A stretch of 64,000 nt of DNA from assembly GCA_002633025.1 (NCBI GenBank), contig NMRB01000566.1, forward strand, positions 37,378-101,377, written 5' to 3'. This document shows positions 35,301 to 46,050 of this stretch, one piece after another. Under the pieces are notes generated by a model, which had not been told where the DNA came from, made no database searches, and saw only the letters and a program-made list of their open reading frames with translations. The translations under genes and the position numbers were made by a program. This DNA comes from Notospermus geniculatus (lineage: Eukaryota > Nemertea > Pilidiophora > Heteronemertea > Lineidae). The first letter of the stretch is position 1. Each line of letters begins with the position of its first letter.

Positions 35301-38300
35301 GTTTCAGTCTGAATAATAAGGAGTTTAAGAAATCAAACGATAAACGTTAACTTTACGACAACGTTATTTTTCATACTGCGAATTCACCAGATTAGATACA
35401 GTGGAACCTGCCACATTGAACACCTTGGTACTTTGAATAACTGCCTACTTTAAACACTTTTGAAATTCCCCGCCAGATCAAACAGTTAATTCAATTAGCA
35501 GGACCTTTATACATTGAACACTTGTCTACTTTGAACATTGAACAGTATAAATTTCAGTCCACGTCAGCAAAATTTACCTTGGTAAATTGAAGACCCACCA
35601 ATTGTTTCATCTGAATGTTTGATTAGCATTAATTACTTGTCACCCCAGAGGTCCTTAAATTGATATGGGACGTGAAAGTGTGAACTACAATCAACTGTGG
35701 TTTTGTTTGAACAGCCATAGAGGTTTAGGCTTGATTAGAAGCAATGTGAAGTCCACAGCTGTCTAGAGAGTAATGTATGCACTTCATGACCTTCCTTCCG
35801 TTAGTCAGAACACACAGAATGACTGGCGAGTTAGTGGGACCTCCCTAATTAACGCCACCTAGTACGCGGTGATCCTTGGTACATTGAACACCCCCTTACA
35901 ATGAACACTTTCGAAATTCCCCGTCAATGTAGACAGGTTCCACTGTATTGCATTTTCGGTACAAAAAATAACGTTGTCGTAAAGTTAACGTTTATCGTTA
36001 GATTTCTTAAAACTCCCTATTATGTGAAAGATTCCTCTACGTCCCATTCTTTCTTAATGCCAGGTCGATTTTTATCTACTGATTGTTTCCCAAATCTTTG
36101 TTTTGGAAGTGTCCCATTTTCTTTGCAGTTCGACGCTCACGAATCAGAGACAGACGAAGATATTTATTTGAGACGATATGACGTCAAAAAACCCAAACGA
36201 CCAGACACAAAACTTTGTTTGTGAGTATAAACGGTCTCCACCGGAAAAACACGACTGTTACAACGGGGAGATAGCGTTGTTGATGATCAGCAGTTAGGTT
36301 GTAGTTGTCATATTTTTATGCTTAATGAGGATAGCTGGCATTTACCGGTACTCATTTTTGTCTGATGCAAACAAGATTTACCATAATAATGTCGGCCTAT
36401 CCCCAATTTGAGATAAAATTTGAAGCGCCGAATTTATTGCACTAGGTGACCTAATATGCATTACATTTCACTGTTCATACATGTCAAATTGGTAATCAAG
36501 AGGTATCTTTTTGAATTGTATCGGTTTAAAATGTTCCCTATCTGTGAGTTTCCCCTACTCTTGTCAGACGGAACAAACTGCGATTTGACAATAGGGGGCA
36601 CACCGAGAAACGTTTTGACCTTCCTGTCAGCGTTTCACAAACAAGAAAGGGAAACATTGACACACAGAAACATTGGTACATAGATGTTGCACCTGAATTT
36701 ATTCCGAGAGCTGTCATGGGGAGAGGGCAGTTTCCAAACCCTGTTTTCACAATCTCGTCTAAACCTCGGATTCGCTTCAGGAAAAACTCGCCTGCGGTGG
36801 ACAAAAAGATGGAGAAGATAATGAACAGATACAAGATAATGGACGCAGCCAAAAACTTCCTTATATTGTTAGACAAATGTGACCTTGACCGAAGCGGTAC
36901 AATATCACTTAATGAATTCAGACAAGCAATTGAAAAGGTCAAGGTCAGTACAATCAGGCAAAACGTGGTTCAGGTCAATTTCCTCCGCCAGGTGACGCCT
37001 CCGCGATGCTCTGGCTTACACGAGCATCGCCGAGGCGTCACCTGGCGGAGGAAATTGGGTTCAAGGACGACCTCACTTCTTTCATGATTTCGTCGGGGGC
37101 CTCCGTTTAGTGGTCTGTGGAAGCAATAATGACTGTACATGATCAATGTCGATAAGTCATTTACGTCAAGTTGGGGCATCAAGACATATCAAGACCTACA
37201 TTCACTTCGCCCTTGACTAAGATCCCTTCATGAGGGATGGTAGGAGTGATTGGAACGCTTGTCAGGGCAAGATTTGGGCGGGTTTTGTGTACCACAGTCT
37301 ACCCAGCAGGCCTGTTGTATTGGGGATACAGAGGAGATAGAAGGTAGTACCAAGTTTCTATTACTATTACCAAGTATTACCCAGTGAGGGACAACGTGAA
37401 TCATCAGTGTAGTAAGAGATAGTTTGAAGGTTTGAATCCCTTTCAGGCTGGGGAAATGAGTTCCCAGGAATGGAAGATTTTATTCAACATGGAACTAGCA
37501 GAGATGAGCCCTGAACAGCTCTTCCACAACATCGACGTCAATTCGGACAATGAGGTGAGATAAGTGACGTCATCAAATGAACCGGTTGACGTTTTATCCC
37601 GTCAGGGCGGCGCTGCGAGCGGTTGTGCCGAAGACGTTAAAAGAGGTCGTGGAAATCGTGTGTTTGCCGCCAGGTTTAGTTAAGAAATATTAAGTATTAA
37701 TCGACACCATTTCAGATCACTTTCAACGAGTTCCTATCATTCATGGCAAAGAAAGGGGTACCGTTACGCGAGATGATGACGGACGGCATTCCTCACATGG
37801 ACATCCAATCAATGGGCAGCTTCCTCGAGTCCCTACTCGAAACCAACATGTTGGTGATGAAGAAACTTATCGCAAAGGTAGGTGATTCATTCTAGAAGTA
37901 GAACACCAAATAAACTGTGTACTTTCCAACACCTTGGTTCATACTGCGATGATCTATTAATTGAATGTGTAAAAAGAGCCAGCCATTTGCCCGTAATGGC
38001 GATGTAATCGAGTCTGAATTAATAAAGGGTACAACCTTCCCCGTCAATTACAGGTCTAATTATCTCACGTCCCATACTGAAGTCAGTATTTGCCTCATTT
38101 TGAGCACAAAAATACATCACTTGACATCGTCGAAAAGGAAATTCATAGAAATCGCCTCATTTTGATGAACTGAATAAACACGAGGCATTACCTCATTTGC
38201 TTGCTGTACACTTCTGGCATCCTGGCCACAAGTTGTAAATATACGAGAGAACCCGTCGTCAACAACTAAACAACAAATACGACATAATTATGACTCGGTG

Positions 38301-38856
38301 TAAGCCACGTTTTGACGTCGTCTGTTGATGGCCAACATGGCAAACTAACTTTCCTTCTATCACAATCCTACGGTCTTCTTTTCAGCCTGACGACATCAAC
38401 CGAAGTATTGGTATCTACACGGATTATGTCGGAACGGTGGACTTCAACATGAGCATGGAAGACAAGGAGTTTCTAGTCAAAGTAAGGAAAATTCAAAAAG
38501 GGATAATCCTACATGGGGCGGCACTGATAAACATGTCTTTCTGTTGTTGAGTGTCCGCCACAAAATAAAGAGGGCACTATCATATGGGAGGCAGTTCTCA
38601 TTCGTTATACCGTCGTCTGCATGGTCTGTCCTGCAGTTCAAGAGAAAGTAGCCCTCGAATGGTCGGCCATTCAGGGCACAGCACGTGACGTTTTCTCACC
38701 ACTTCCGGTGAAAAACAGTGGAAAATAATATACACCAGCTATAACATTTTTTGTAACTACTGTATCTTCTCGTTTTAGCACGGATGGTTGGCCACTGTAT
38801 CATTCCTACGAGAGAGATTGAAAGCCAAAGGTGCAAAAGAGACGACGGATGCGTGA
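26386..38856 (+). CDS. patatin-like phospholipase with C-terminal EF-hands, 12 exons, 544 aa (isoform A)
   Basis: Exons: 26386-26550, 31143-31290, 31715-31845, 32787-32922, 34381-34482, 34889-34992, 36129-36220, 36631-36943, 37447-37554, 37716-37877, 38386-38481, 38779-38856; all phases agree and the sum is in frame. The start MGGTASK fits an N-myristoylation signal. Patatin motifs: oxyanion loop NLVFEGGGAKG (exon 1), nucleophile elbow GTSVG (exon 2), and the catalytic-dyad Asp in VDGGIVDNYPL (exon 5). The C-terminal third carries a canonical EF-hand loop DLDRSGTISLNE (exon 8) and a second, DVNSDNEITFNE, split across exons 9 and 10. Patatin enzymes are serine lipid acyl hydrolases with a Ser-Asp dyad. 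Calcium control and membrane anchoring are inferred from the domains. The patatin part looks closer to bacterial FEGGG.KG / AGTS.G proteins than to the animal PNPLA2/6 families, an impression only. Confidence 0.88.
26582..26820. mobile_element. MITE in patatin intron 1, TGACGTCA-rich
   Basis: TATAGACGTTTCTTCAC at the left and GTGACGAACCTCTATAG at the right are degenerate inverted repeats. The interior is dense in GACGTC(A) words. Related to 10573-10798. Confidence 0.5.
27079..27180. mobile_element. MITE, 'CTAGCAAATGC' family, second copy
   Basis: TGAATAAAGACTAGCAAATG at the left and CATTTACTTGTATTTATTCA at the right are inverted. The interior is the reverse complement of the copy at 706-796. 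Confidence 0.7.
27596..27829 (+). CDS. alternative first exon 1b of the patatin gene
   Basis: This 78-codon exon starts MGSALCGC, ends AAG|gtattg in phase 0, and is a diverged duplicate of exon 1a (26386-26550): EIFRNAL...DIEDLKG.DFGYENLCFEGGGMKG against DIFNAL...DISCLKGEDVFGYENLVFEGGGAKG. It can splice in frame to exon 2 at 31143, giving a 567-aa isoform B. The start fits N-myristoylation (Gly2, Cys6), with Cys6 and Cys8 as possible palmitoylation sites. The loop after the oxyanion hole differs sharply (GSHPGGLK here, VAYCGAVR in 1a). The donor is weaker than that of 1a. Upstream frames stay open without another ATG of comparable match. It could instead be a relic of a duplicated gene copy; transcripts would decide. 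Confidence 0.65.
28612..28768. mobile_element. MITE, 'GGCGCTGCGAGC' family, copy in patatin intron
   Basis: Interior TTTTTTCGACGTCTCGTCCG and GACGTCGTGACGCGACGTCA match 17626-17808 almost base for base; the right end reads GCTCGCAGCGCCGCCCTATC then GGGAAAAAAAGTT. Confidence 0.75.
28769..30900. other. intron sequence without recognisable content
   Basis: Within the large first intron of the patatin gene. A word shared with 19690 and 56610 (CACTGAAAAACGTTACACC, near 30424) hints at a degraded dispersed repeat; nothing else was identified. Confidence 0.4.
30912..31027. mobile_element. MITE, 'ATCCTCC..AGCAGGG' family
   Basis: CCATCCTCCCATAGCAGGGT pairs with CCCTGCTATCGGAGGATAT. Copies with the same TTTTTACCTCGCTCC and TCATCCACTC interior are at about 42178-42315 and 52313-52412. 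Confidence 0.65.
31505..31643. mobile_element. foldback MITE in patatin intron 2
   Basis: GAGTTTTCGCAACGCCCCCG then AAACGCCAACGCGAACG pairs, with one mismatch, with the right arm ending GGGGGCTTTGCGAAAACTCTC. The loop is about 65 bases. The GAGTTTTCGCAA terminus resembles the GGGAGGTTTCGCAA end of 19440-19576. Confidence 0.8.
32585..32737. mobile_element. degraded MITE in patatin intron 3
   Basis: CCGTTAGAGGTCGCCTGTCA at the left and GGTGGTGGCCTCTAGCGG at the right are imperfect inverted repeats; the interior is rich in ACGTCA words. It ends 50 bases before the acceptor of exon 4. Confidence 0.5.
33689..34317. mobile_element. GGGAGTTT-terminated MITE split by a nested element
   Basis: Left arm GGGAGTTTAAGAAATCAAAC then GATAAACGTTAACTTTACGA, right arm its inverse ending TTTCTTAAACTCTC, flanked by TA. 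The two halves are separated at ..CACCAGATTATA | TATTGCATTTTCGG by an unrelated inverted-repeat element at 33767-34244. The unsplit form is seen at 41074-41228 and 56723-56871. Confidence 0.85.
33767..34244. mobile_element. element nested inside the 33689-34317 MITE
   Basis: Ends CTCTAACCTCTTAGATGTAA and TTACATCTAAGAGGTTAGAG are inverted; TATA flanks both sides, fitting a TA or TATA target duplication. About 480 bases, no coding frame recognised. Confidence 0.8.
35319..36017. mobile_element. second split copy of the GGGAGTTT MITE
   Basis: Same arms as 33689-34317, interrupted at the same central point (..CACCAGATTAGATA | TATTGCATTTTCGG) by a different, mariner-like element at 35399-35945. 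Confidence 0.85.
35399..35945. mobile_element. mariner-like element nested in the MITE
   Basis: Termini CAGTGGAACCTGCC and GACAGGTTCCACTG with TA on each side are typical of Tc1/mariner-type non-autonomous elements. The interior repeats TTGAACACTT words. It lies in the intron before exon 7 of the patatin gene. Confidence 0.8.
36974..37060. repeat. 35-bp-arm hairpin just after the patatin exon 8 donor
   Basis: AATTTCCTCCGCCAGGTGAC then GCCTCCGCGATGCTC and its reverse complement (one mismatch) flank about a dozen bases. It starts 31 bases downstream of the exon 8 splice donor at 36944. Confidence 0.85.
37590..37650. mobile_element. single end of 'GGCGCTGCGAGC' MITE
   Basis: ATCCCGTCAGGGCGGCGCTG then CGAGCGGTTGTGCC matches the terminus at 17626; the rest is missing. 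Confidence 0.5.
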
Positions 38857-40638
38857 TCCAAGGATTGGAAGTCGATCGGCGGACTTCAAAAACTAAGAAA
38901 ACATTGAAATACAATATAAGAAGAGGTGTGACGTTCGAAGTGGTTCATTCATAATTATTTTTCAACAACACTATAATTATCTTGATCCAATTAAGTGACT
39001 TGAATTTGGGGCATTTTCCGACGGACAGTTTTGAGGAAATTCACTCAGGGATGAATTCATCCAAGCAGTGGCCTTGACCTCTCCCCGTGACTCGGCGACA
39101 TATTTGGACATGGAATTCAACAGGAAATCTCAGTGACAAGGTCATGATTATACTTGTAGAGGTTTTGATGGTTACCCTATAGTCAATGGAAGGGACGTAA
39201 AACTCGATAGGACAGTGCAACGTCACGGGTCGGACCCGGGCAGACGACCAAGGCTGAATTGACAAATCCAATCAGCTTTAGCTTTGAAAGCATGTACAGT
39301 TTTACACAGAGAACAAAGATTCAGAAGATACTAGAAAAAGTTTGTCTTCTGAGTGTTTTTGTTACAGCAATGCACAAGACCCCCCCCCCTCTACGCTGTC
39401 GATCCATGGCCCATGACCATCTTTTTCCCCTCCGAGGATAAGATATCAAGAGACCATCCAAATCCTCTTCTGCTGCTGAATCTCGTTGTCAAAGAAAAGT
39501 GTCCCTGAAAAAGAAAACGAAGTCGTTGGAAACTCTATATTTGATACTCGGCTCATAAAAGAGGCCGGGTTCTCAAGCCTAGTTTAGTCTATCACGGCCA
39601 AGATGGCGGTTCGGTGCAAGCATTATGACAACAAGTTAGACAGGAGGCAATACCAAAACACTTGGAGATCACTGCATGCACGAAGTCAGACACAAGCTAC
39701 GGTTACACCTGTTGAGTGAAATACCCGTGTTTTTCCACACCCGTGTCAAATCCGTGGGTGCGAAAAGCCCGGCGAGAGGTCACACAACTACATCAGCCCG
39801 GCGACAGGTGCGCTGTATGCACTGACTCTTCGGTCAACATTGTTGGAGGCGCGAAAACGACATCACTTAATGGCTGCGCCATCTGTAGCCGTGCTAAGAA
39901 CTATCACGAAAGTGCTTTGTGTCGTACACACAATGCATGAATATGACTAAAATAGGGTTCGACAGGGTCTACATATACTCATAAAGGTAGGCCTATTGAA
40001 CGAACTAAACTGCAGCTGCTGAAATTCGAAGAAATAAATCTGCGAAACACCACAACAGGAAATCAACAAAAATCAAAGCGAGGCGAGTACGGGGTTCACA
40101 CGCGCAGGGTCCACGGGTATAGAAAGCGGGAAATGATAAAGCCATTTGTGATTTACCTGGGGAAGACAATGTTGTGTGCGAGTTGTCGCACGACCCAGTG
40201 TCTTGCGAAAACACTTCTCTTTTTAAAAACATGATATTTTGCGAAAACAGCGTAATTTGAAGTCATAGAACGATTGTAAACTGGTTCAGTTGGTGTCATG
40301 GACCAAGAAGCAATTGCTATTGCAGCATTACTTCAAGTGGTCTGGGTTCTGAATTGTGATTTATTCGGTATTGTGGCGATGCAGCTGATAAAGTTAGTGG
40401 GATTGTCAGTCATCAGCCGTGAACAAGGTGTTCTTAACTGGATTATTTTATGAAAGATCGACGCCCCCTCTCTCGGCTCAGGGGTTCCTGGGCAGCTGTC
40501 TCGCGCACCGGGTAGGCTCAAGCTGGCTAACAGGTGGATGACGTGTGCCGCGAAATATTCTTTCATGATGTAAAATCAAGTGTCATGTTGTGTAATGAGC
40601 CTAACACCGCAATGACCATCCTCCGACGCTCGATTCTC
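38857..40638. other. intergenic, no gene recognised
   Basis: A YY1-like CCAAGATGGCGG at 39599 starts a 38-codon ORF (MAVRCKHYDNK...) with no other support. No domain, signal peptide or foldback element stands out. Confidence 0.4.
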
Positions 40639-40646
40639 TATAAAAG
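40639..40646 (+). promoter_or_regulatory. TATA box of the 93-aa secreted protein gene
   Basis: TATAAAAG lies about 85 bases before a consensus donor (CCAG|gtaagt at 40724). This predicts a transcription start near 40670 and a noncoding first exon of about 55 bases, spliced to the acceptor at 41293 (tttcag|GATCACAATG). Confidence 0.65.
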
Positions 40647-41073
40647 TCTACTGATATCGTTTGTGGGCACCGAGCTTCGGAAGTTCTCTGCGACTACGCC
40701 ATCAAACGCCGATTCTTAGACCAGGTAAGTTTCATAGCAACCAGGAAAGGAGGGTTCGGGCTCGTGTGACATTGCAATCTTGTTCCAAAATGAAACTGTA
40801 TTCTGTTAGGCCTAACTGGTGATTGGCAGCAGGGGAACTTCGCCGTAACTGTCTCTCTGTTCTACGCCGCTGTTGCCTATGAAGCATTTCAGACAGTGCT
40901 TAGTGGAAATCGGTGAGACCCAGGCCTCGAGGCCTACCGGTCATCAAACACAGAGGTACGATCAACTGAGGCGACAAGTTTCACATCCTTGCTACATTGA
41001 CTTTCGCACTATTCTTACGTCACCGCCATCTCAGGATATTATAGTCCTGGCGCTGAAGGAAGGTTGGTAACTC

Positions 41074-41228
41074 CGGAGTTTAGAAATCAAACGATAAACG
41101 TTAACTGTCGACAACGTTATTTTTTGTACCGGTACCGAAAATGAAATATATATAATCTGGTGAATTTGCAGTATGAAAAGTAACGTTGTCGTAAAGTTAA
41201 CGTTTATCGTTTGATTTCTTAAACTCCC
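41074..41228. mobile_element. uninterrupted GGGAGTTT MITE, about 155 bp
   Basis: GAGTTTAGAAATCAAACGAT and ATCGTTTGATTTCTTAAACT are the ends; the centre reads ATATATATAATCTGGTGAAT. It lies in the 5'UTR intron of the 93-aa gene, 65 bases before the coding exon. It shows the empty form of the split copies at 33689 and 35319. Confidence 0.85.
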
Positions 41229-41300
41229 TGATAACAATTACGAAGACGACTTCTCACCAAGATGACATAACAAATGCTTCTTGCTTCTTTCAGGATCACA

Positions 41301-42959
41301 ATGAAAGTGTTCGTTGTTCTCGCTTTGTTTCTGATTGTGGCTGCTTGCGGTGTCGGTGGAGCTACGACCAAGACCAAGGTGAGTTAAAAAATCATGAAGC
41401 CGTTTGTAATAAGCTCAGCCAATCAACGGAAGCGAACCTACTCAGCCTAAAGCGGGCGATCCACTGTTGCGATTTTGGCTTGAGACGGGGTTGCGTTCCC
41501 TTGCGGTTACCTTATAAGGACTTCATATAAAGCGGGCGATCCACTGTTGCGATTTTGGCTTGAGAAGCGGTTGCGTTCCCTTGCGGTTACCATGGACTTC
41601 CGATTGCCATATAAGGCGATCGCAAGGCACCGCAACCCCGTCTCAAGCAGCGGATCGAGAAAATAACAAAGGATTTGTCGGGCAGTGATGAAACCGCGGC
41701 GGCAAAACGCATCAGTGGGTTTTGGCCTTTAAGGCCCGTTTCCACAGAAGCGGTAGCGTGAGCGTTTTGACGCTTCGCCCATTGTTTGGAAGCAGAGCGG
41801 TGGAAAATAACAAAAGATTTGACGCATCACGCAGCGTGAAACGCCTCTGTGGAAACGAGCCTTAACTCGTGGGACGGTAACATGTCCGACGTTGTTGTTT
41901 TGGCAGATTACAATGCTTTAGATAATTCTTGATGTTCCTTTTCATCTTTCAGGCATCAGGCACCAAACCCGCACCCGATCCAGCATACGGTGAGTCAAGA
42001 AATGTAGCTGTTAAATCTAGAGGCGTGCTCTATTTCTCAAGTTTGTTTCTTATTCCACGCTACATGTGAACTGAGCATCCACAACATCTTCGTTGCTTCA
42101 TGTACGATATCGGCACACTTACTGTCAGAACTGCCCTTCATCAGAGCATATTATAGGCCTACACAGGGCCTGACAGCATCCTCCCCGAGTAGAGGTTTTT
42201 ACCTCGCTCCTCGTCATCCACTCACACTTTGTGTGCTACTTAATATGAAGAGGTGCGAGACCAAAGCCATGCTATGGCCTGACAGTCGAATCCGTCCCAA
42301 CTTCGGAGGTGCTGTTGCCGATAATCCATTCAACCAAGTCTGTCCGACCTAGCTGAGCTGACATATAGTCATCTTTCGTGTCCCAAGGCGTGACTTCATC
42401 AAGTATGACCTCGTGTTGTAGGCCTATGTGCTTTTTCCTGTTCTAAACGACTATTTTCTCGTATTTTCAGGTAAATTCCTGATATCCGCTGCCAAGCTTC
42501 TCGATGCTGGGACCAAGTGTAAGTAAAGTTTTACTCTCCCATGCCTGCACTCCGGCATTAGGCCTACGTTGGGAATAGAGGTGCTGTGGGAGTGGGTTCA
42601 ATCGGCCAAAGCACTTAGAGGTTACTGGGGACGAATATCTGAAGATACCGAACAATATTGCAACCGTGACATACCATCAATGCCACGCCATCTATTTTGT
42701 TGGTGGCGTGTATGACGTCATGACCTCAAACTGGTGGCGCGCCTTTCGTGTTCTCTTTAAACGATATCCGATCTCACATTATAGGCCTAGGCCTAGACAT
42801 TATGCATAGCGACTAAGTACAAGTACACCTTCCTTTCCAGATGTGAGCTGCAAAAGCGATTCATGTGAGATGTGGCACGCCTACTACAAAAGTAGATACG
42901 CGGCGTATCGCACCGCGTCGTCGACTGGCAAAAAATCGACGAAGAAGGCGTCAGGCTAA
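41301..42959 (+). CDS. small cationic secreted protein, 93 aa, 4 coding exons
   Basis: Coding exons 41301-41378, 41953-41989, 42471-42518 and 42841-42959 join in phases 0, 1 and 1 with consensus sites, after a predicted noncoding exon ending at 40724. The N-terminus MKVFVVLALFLIVAACGVGG is a signal peptide. The mature protein starts about ATTKTKASGTKPAPDPAY, contains a helical-looking GKFLISAAKLLDAGTKY, a single CKSDSC pair, WHAYYKSRYAAYRTASS, and a lysine/serine-rich tail ending KKASG. I recognise no family. Size, charge, the cysteine pair, very small exons and a strong TATA promoter fit an abundantly expressed secreted effector or structural peptide, but no function can be assigned. A possible AATAAA follows at 43462-43467. 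Confidence 0.75.
41448..41660. repeat. 79-bp direct duplication plus inverted third copy
   Basis: AAAGCGGGCGATCCACTGTT followed by GCGATTTTGGCTTGAGA occurs at about 41450 and again 79 bases later. An inverted CGCAACCCCGTCTCAAGCAG follows near 41632. It looks like a foldback element whose left arm was duplicated. Confidence 0.7.
41733..41867. mobile_element. foldback element in intron of the 93-aa gene
   Basis: AAGGCCCGTTTCCACAGAAG at the left and CTCTGTGGAAACGAGCCTTA at the right are inverted repeats; the interior has GCGTGAGCG and CACGCAGCG. The left terminus resembles 17339. Confidence 0.65.
42175..42315. mobile_element. MITE, 'ATCCTCC' family, degraded
   Basis: AGCATCCTCCCCGAGTAGAG then TTTTTACCTCGCTCCTCGTC, with GAGACCAAAGCCATGCTATG on the right, match the copies at 30912 and 52313. 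Confidence 0.55.
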
Positions 42960-45807
42960 CTGTACACTATAATAGAGGACCTTACGTAAGATCCTGACAC
43001 TGTCGTCATATGATATGTTTATCATCCTGTAAAAATGCCCTCTGGACTTGGTCGACACCTGCTGGCCAGTTGACGGTCTCGGGCAGAGGGCCTGAATACT
43101 GTATCGACACAAATCACACCATTTTGTTATAGGCCTACCCAAGTTGACGAATTTTTACTCGATCTGTACATATCCGACATTCTTCACTCTCAGTCTCGTT
43201 TTGGACTCACCCCACGCACTTCATTACGTCACGGCATTGTTGAAATCACGTGACATTGATTTCAATGCGAGAACATTTGAAAACGAGGCCGAGAGTAGAA
43301 ACCCGAATGTGCGCAAGAAATGTGAACTTTTGACTAACAACTAAAAACTCAGCTGTTGTATTCGCAATCTGTAACGTGAGGGTCGCTTACCATATGACAT
43401 CTTTGCCAGGACCTCAAAGTAGGATGTAATTTACATCATCTATGGTCCATCAATGTCACAAAATAAAAAAGATGATAATATGCATTCATATTGTCCTACG
43501 TGTATTTGGTTTTTAAATCTCGATTTGAGCTCCTCACTTGGTTGTAAGGTTCTGTTAGTTTGTCATTTCCCCGGCTATTTCCAACAAAGGTTCGTCTCGG
43601 ATTCTGATAGGAATTCATCACAATCGTTACCATGGTACCAAGGGTGTGAAGAACTCGGAACATCATTCATGGACTCTGTTCACTCAGGATTACAGCCAGG
43701 AATATACGTTCACCTTTTCATATATCTCACACTCACTAGGGGCCTACTGATAGCCAACTTAGTCATGAATTGTTGATGTTACGATTCAACTGCAAATCTT
43801 TAATCACGTTGCCTCAGTGTTACATCAACAAAATGCCTCCAATTTTCACGAACGAACAGGCGTCACACACGGAAAAAATGTCGAACATTCGTCTCACGTC
43901 ATTCCGGATGATTCTCATGACGTCATACGCGCCCATTCATAAAATACAATCGCCCCGGGCATCCCTGGTAACTGCTTTGGCAATTTTGTCAATGTTGATT
44001 ACAACTTCCCACTGTATTCCGATCCATTGGTATCTTTTTAACTGCCGCGTGACGTCACGTTGATGAAAGCAGGAATCGATTTCTTGAAAACCGTTTGAAA
44101 CTATAGGAGAATCTGGTATTGCGAGCGTGGGTGACGATGTCGGTTTCATTCATAACAATCTCATTGTCTTTATTTATCGTTTTTCATTCATTAATCTTTT
44201 GCGTAGATCAGCTGTGGACGTTCATCATGTGACGGTTCGATACCGAATGCTTGTCACGCCCTTCTAATTACGATACTGATGAGGTAAATGTAGAAAAAAA
44301 TGATTTGGCTGGTCAATTTCACCATACTGAAACAAAGGACATTTAAGAAGAGTCGTGGAAAGTGTGACTGGCAACCCTCGGATAATCCCTATAGCTGCTC
44401 AATGACCCCAATATGCTTAACACAACTTGACCAGGGGTGCAGCTAGCTTTTGTGGGTGTAGGAATTGGGCTCTCGCGTGCAAGGGAACTGTGTTTTTTGC
44501 CATTATTTCCGCCAAAATCTGTATAAAAATACTCTTTTCGGTGACGTCTGGGCGGCCCCGTAGCTCTATACTGGAACAGGGTGCAAACGCCCCGTGATGT
44601 CACTGAAAAATAATGTGTTTTTCATGGAAAATTTGGCCGGAAATGGCAAAAAGATCGCAAGATGTCAAAAAAAGGTCTTTCCAACGTAAACAGTTAGCTC
44701 GACCCTGTGGTTGGTTTAGTATGTTGACCTGCATGTCATTGGTCGACTTATAGCACAATCTTCCTACATAGTTTTTCAGATGGGTTCAGCCTGAATATTG
44801 CTGGTTGACGTCTTTAGACACGAAAATACGGTATATATTCTAGATACCTGCAGCACGCCGTAGAACTGTAAGACTGATCTCTGGTGAAGTACAAACGACG
44901 GCCATACCTCCACCATGTGCATTATCTATGCACAATATGAACAGCATTCCTTCTTACACTTCTGGGATTCTGACTTGAAAGTGCCTGAAGAAGACCCCGG
45001 TGTGAAACGAAAGAACGTCGTAGGAAAAACTGTCCTGGGAACAAAAAATGATCCTATTGTTACAATCTAATCTCTGGCGATTGGTTTTCTATACCATGCA
45101 ACTTAATCCGTCATTCAACAAGAGAAGTGGACACTTTTTACTGGGGGACACTTCTTACTGCTACACCTGTGTGGGGTCGAAAATTTGCGAATATCGGAGA
45201 CGACTTGGACAAAATAGTTTCACACTGTGTATACCTTCTTACAATGCATAGGACCAGTCTACAAGTCAACGAAACTTGCCTTTTCTTAAGGAGAAAGGAA
45301 AGCCAAAGAGCATTATATAATGCAGGCGAAGGGAGTGGGTAGAATAGCGTATGGTAACCTTTGGAGGTTGGTAAGGCAAGGCTCTCATCAAATGAAACCT
45401 TCTGGAATTTCAACCTATGACATTTATAGCTACATATACATGTATATGTCAAACAGCCTTCCTCAGCCCGTTCATTCCGACGGGCTTGACAAAGATTAGT
45501 AGACACCCGATAAAGAATATTACATTTACAGAGGATCTCTTCTCTTCCAGTCTCTAATCTGCTACAGAGGACAACGACGGGCATCTTTTTATACCTTCAG
45601 GTATCAACTATCTTGAAACCTTCTCATATTTAGGAGTATGCATTACTGAGCCTGCTCATGTTACTTTTAATACGAGATCAGATCGCAGTAATGCTATTTA
45701 CCAAAGCGAGAGCGCCTTGTTGAGCTAGGATCCGGATGCACTGAACCCTGAACCGGGGGTGTTAGCAACTGAAGAGACGTTCTCGCATTACTGAGTCCCC
45801 TTCAGGG
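42960..45807. other. intergenic, no gene recognised
   Basis: AATAAA at 43462 may end the 93-aa gene. Near 44980 the words TGCCTGAAGAAGACCCCGGT and GTGAAACGAAAGAACGTCG resemble the 3' tail of some retroelements, but no reverse-transcriptase frame was found. Other ORFs have no support. Confidence 0.35.
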
Positions 45808-46050
45808 NNNNNNNNNNNNNNNNNNNNNNNNNNNNNNNNNNNNNNNNNNNNNNNNNNNNNNNNNNNNNNNNNNNNNNNNNNNNNNNNNNNNNNNNNNNNN
45901 NNNNNNNNNNNNNNNNNNNNNNNNNNNNNNNNNNNNNNNNNNNNNNNNNNNNNNNNNNNNNNNNNNNNNNNNNNNNNNNNNNNNNNNNNNNNNNNNNNNN
46001 NNNNNNNNNNNNNNNNNNNNNNNNNNNNNNNNNNNNNNNNNNNNNNNNNN
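45808..46050. other. assembly gap
   Basis: Run of N. Confidence 0.99.
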
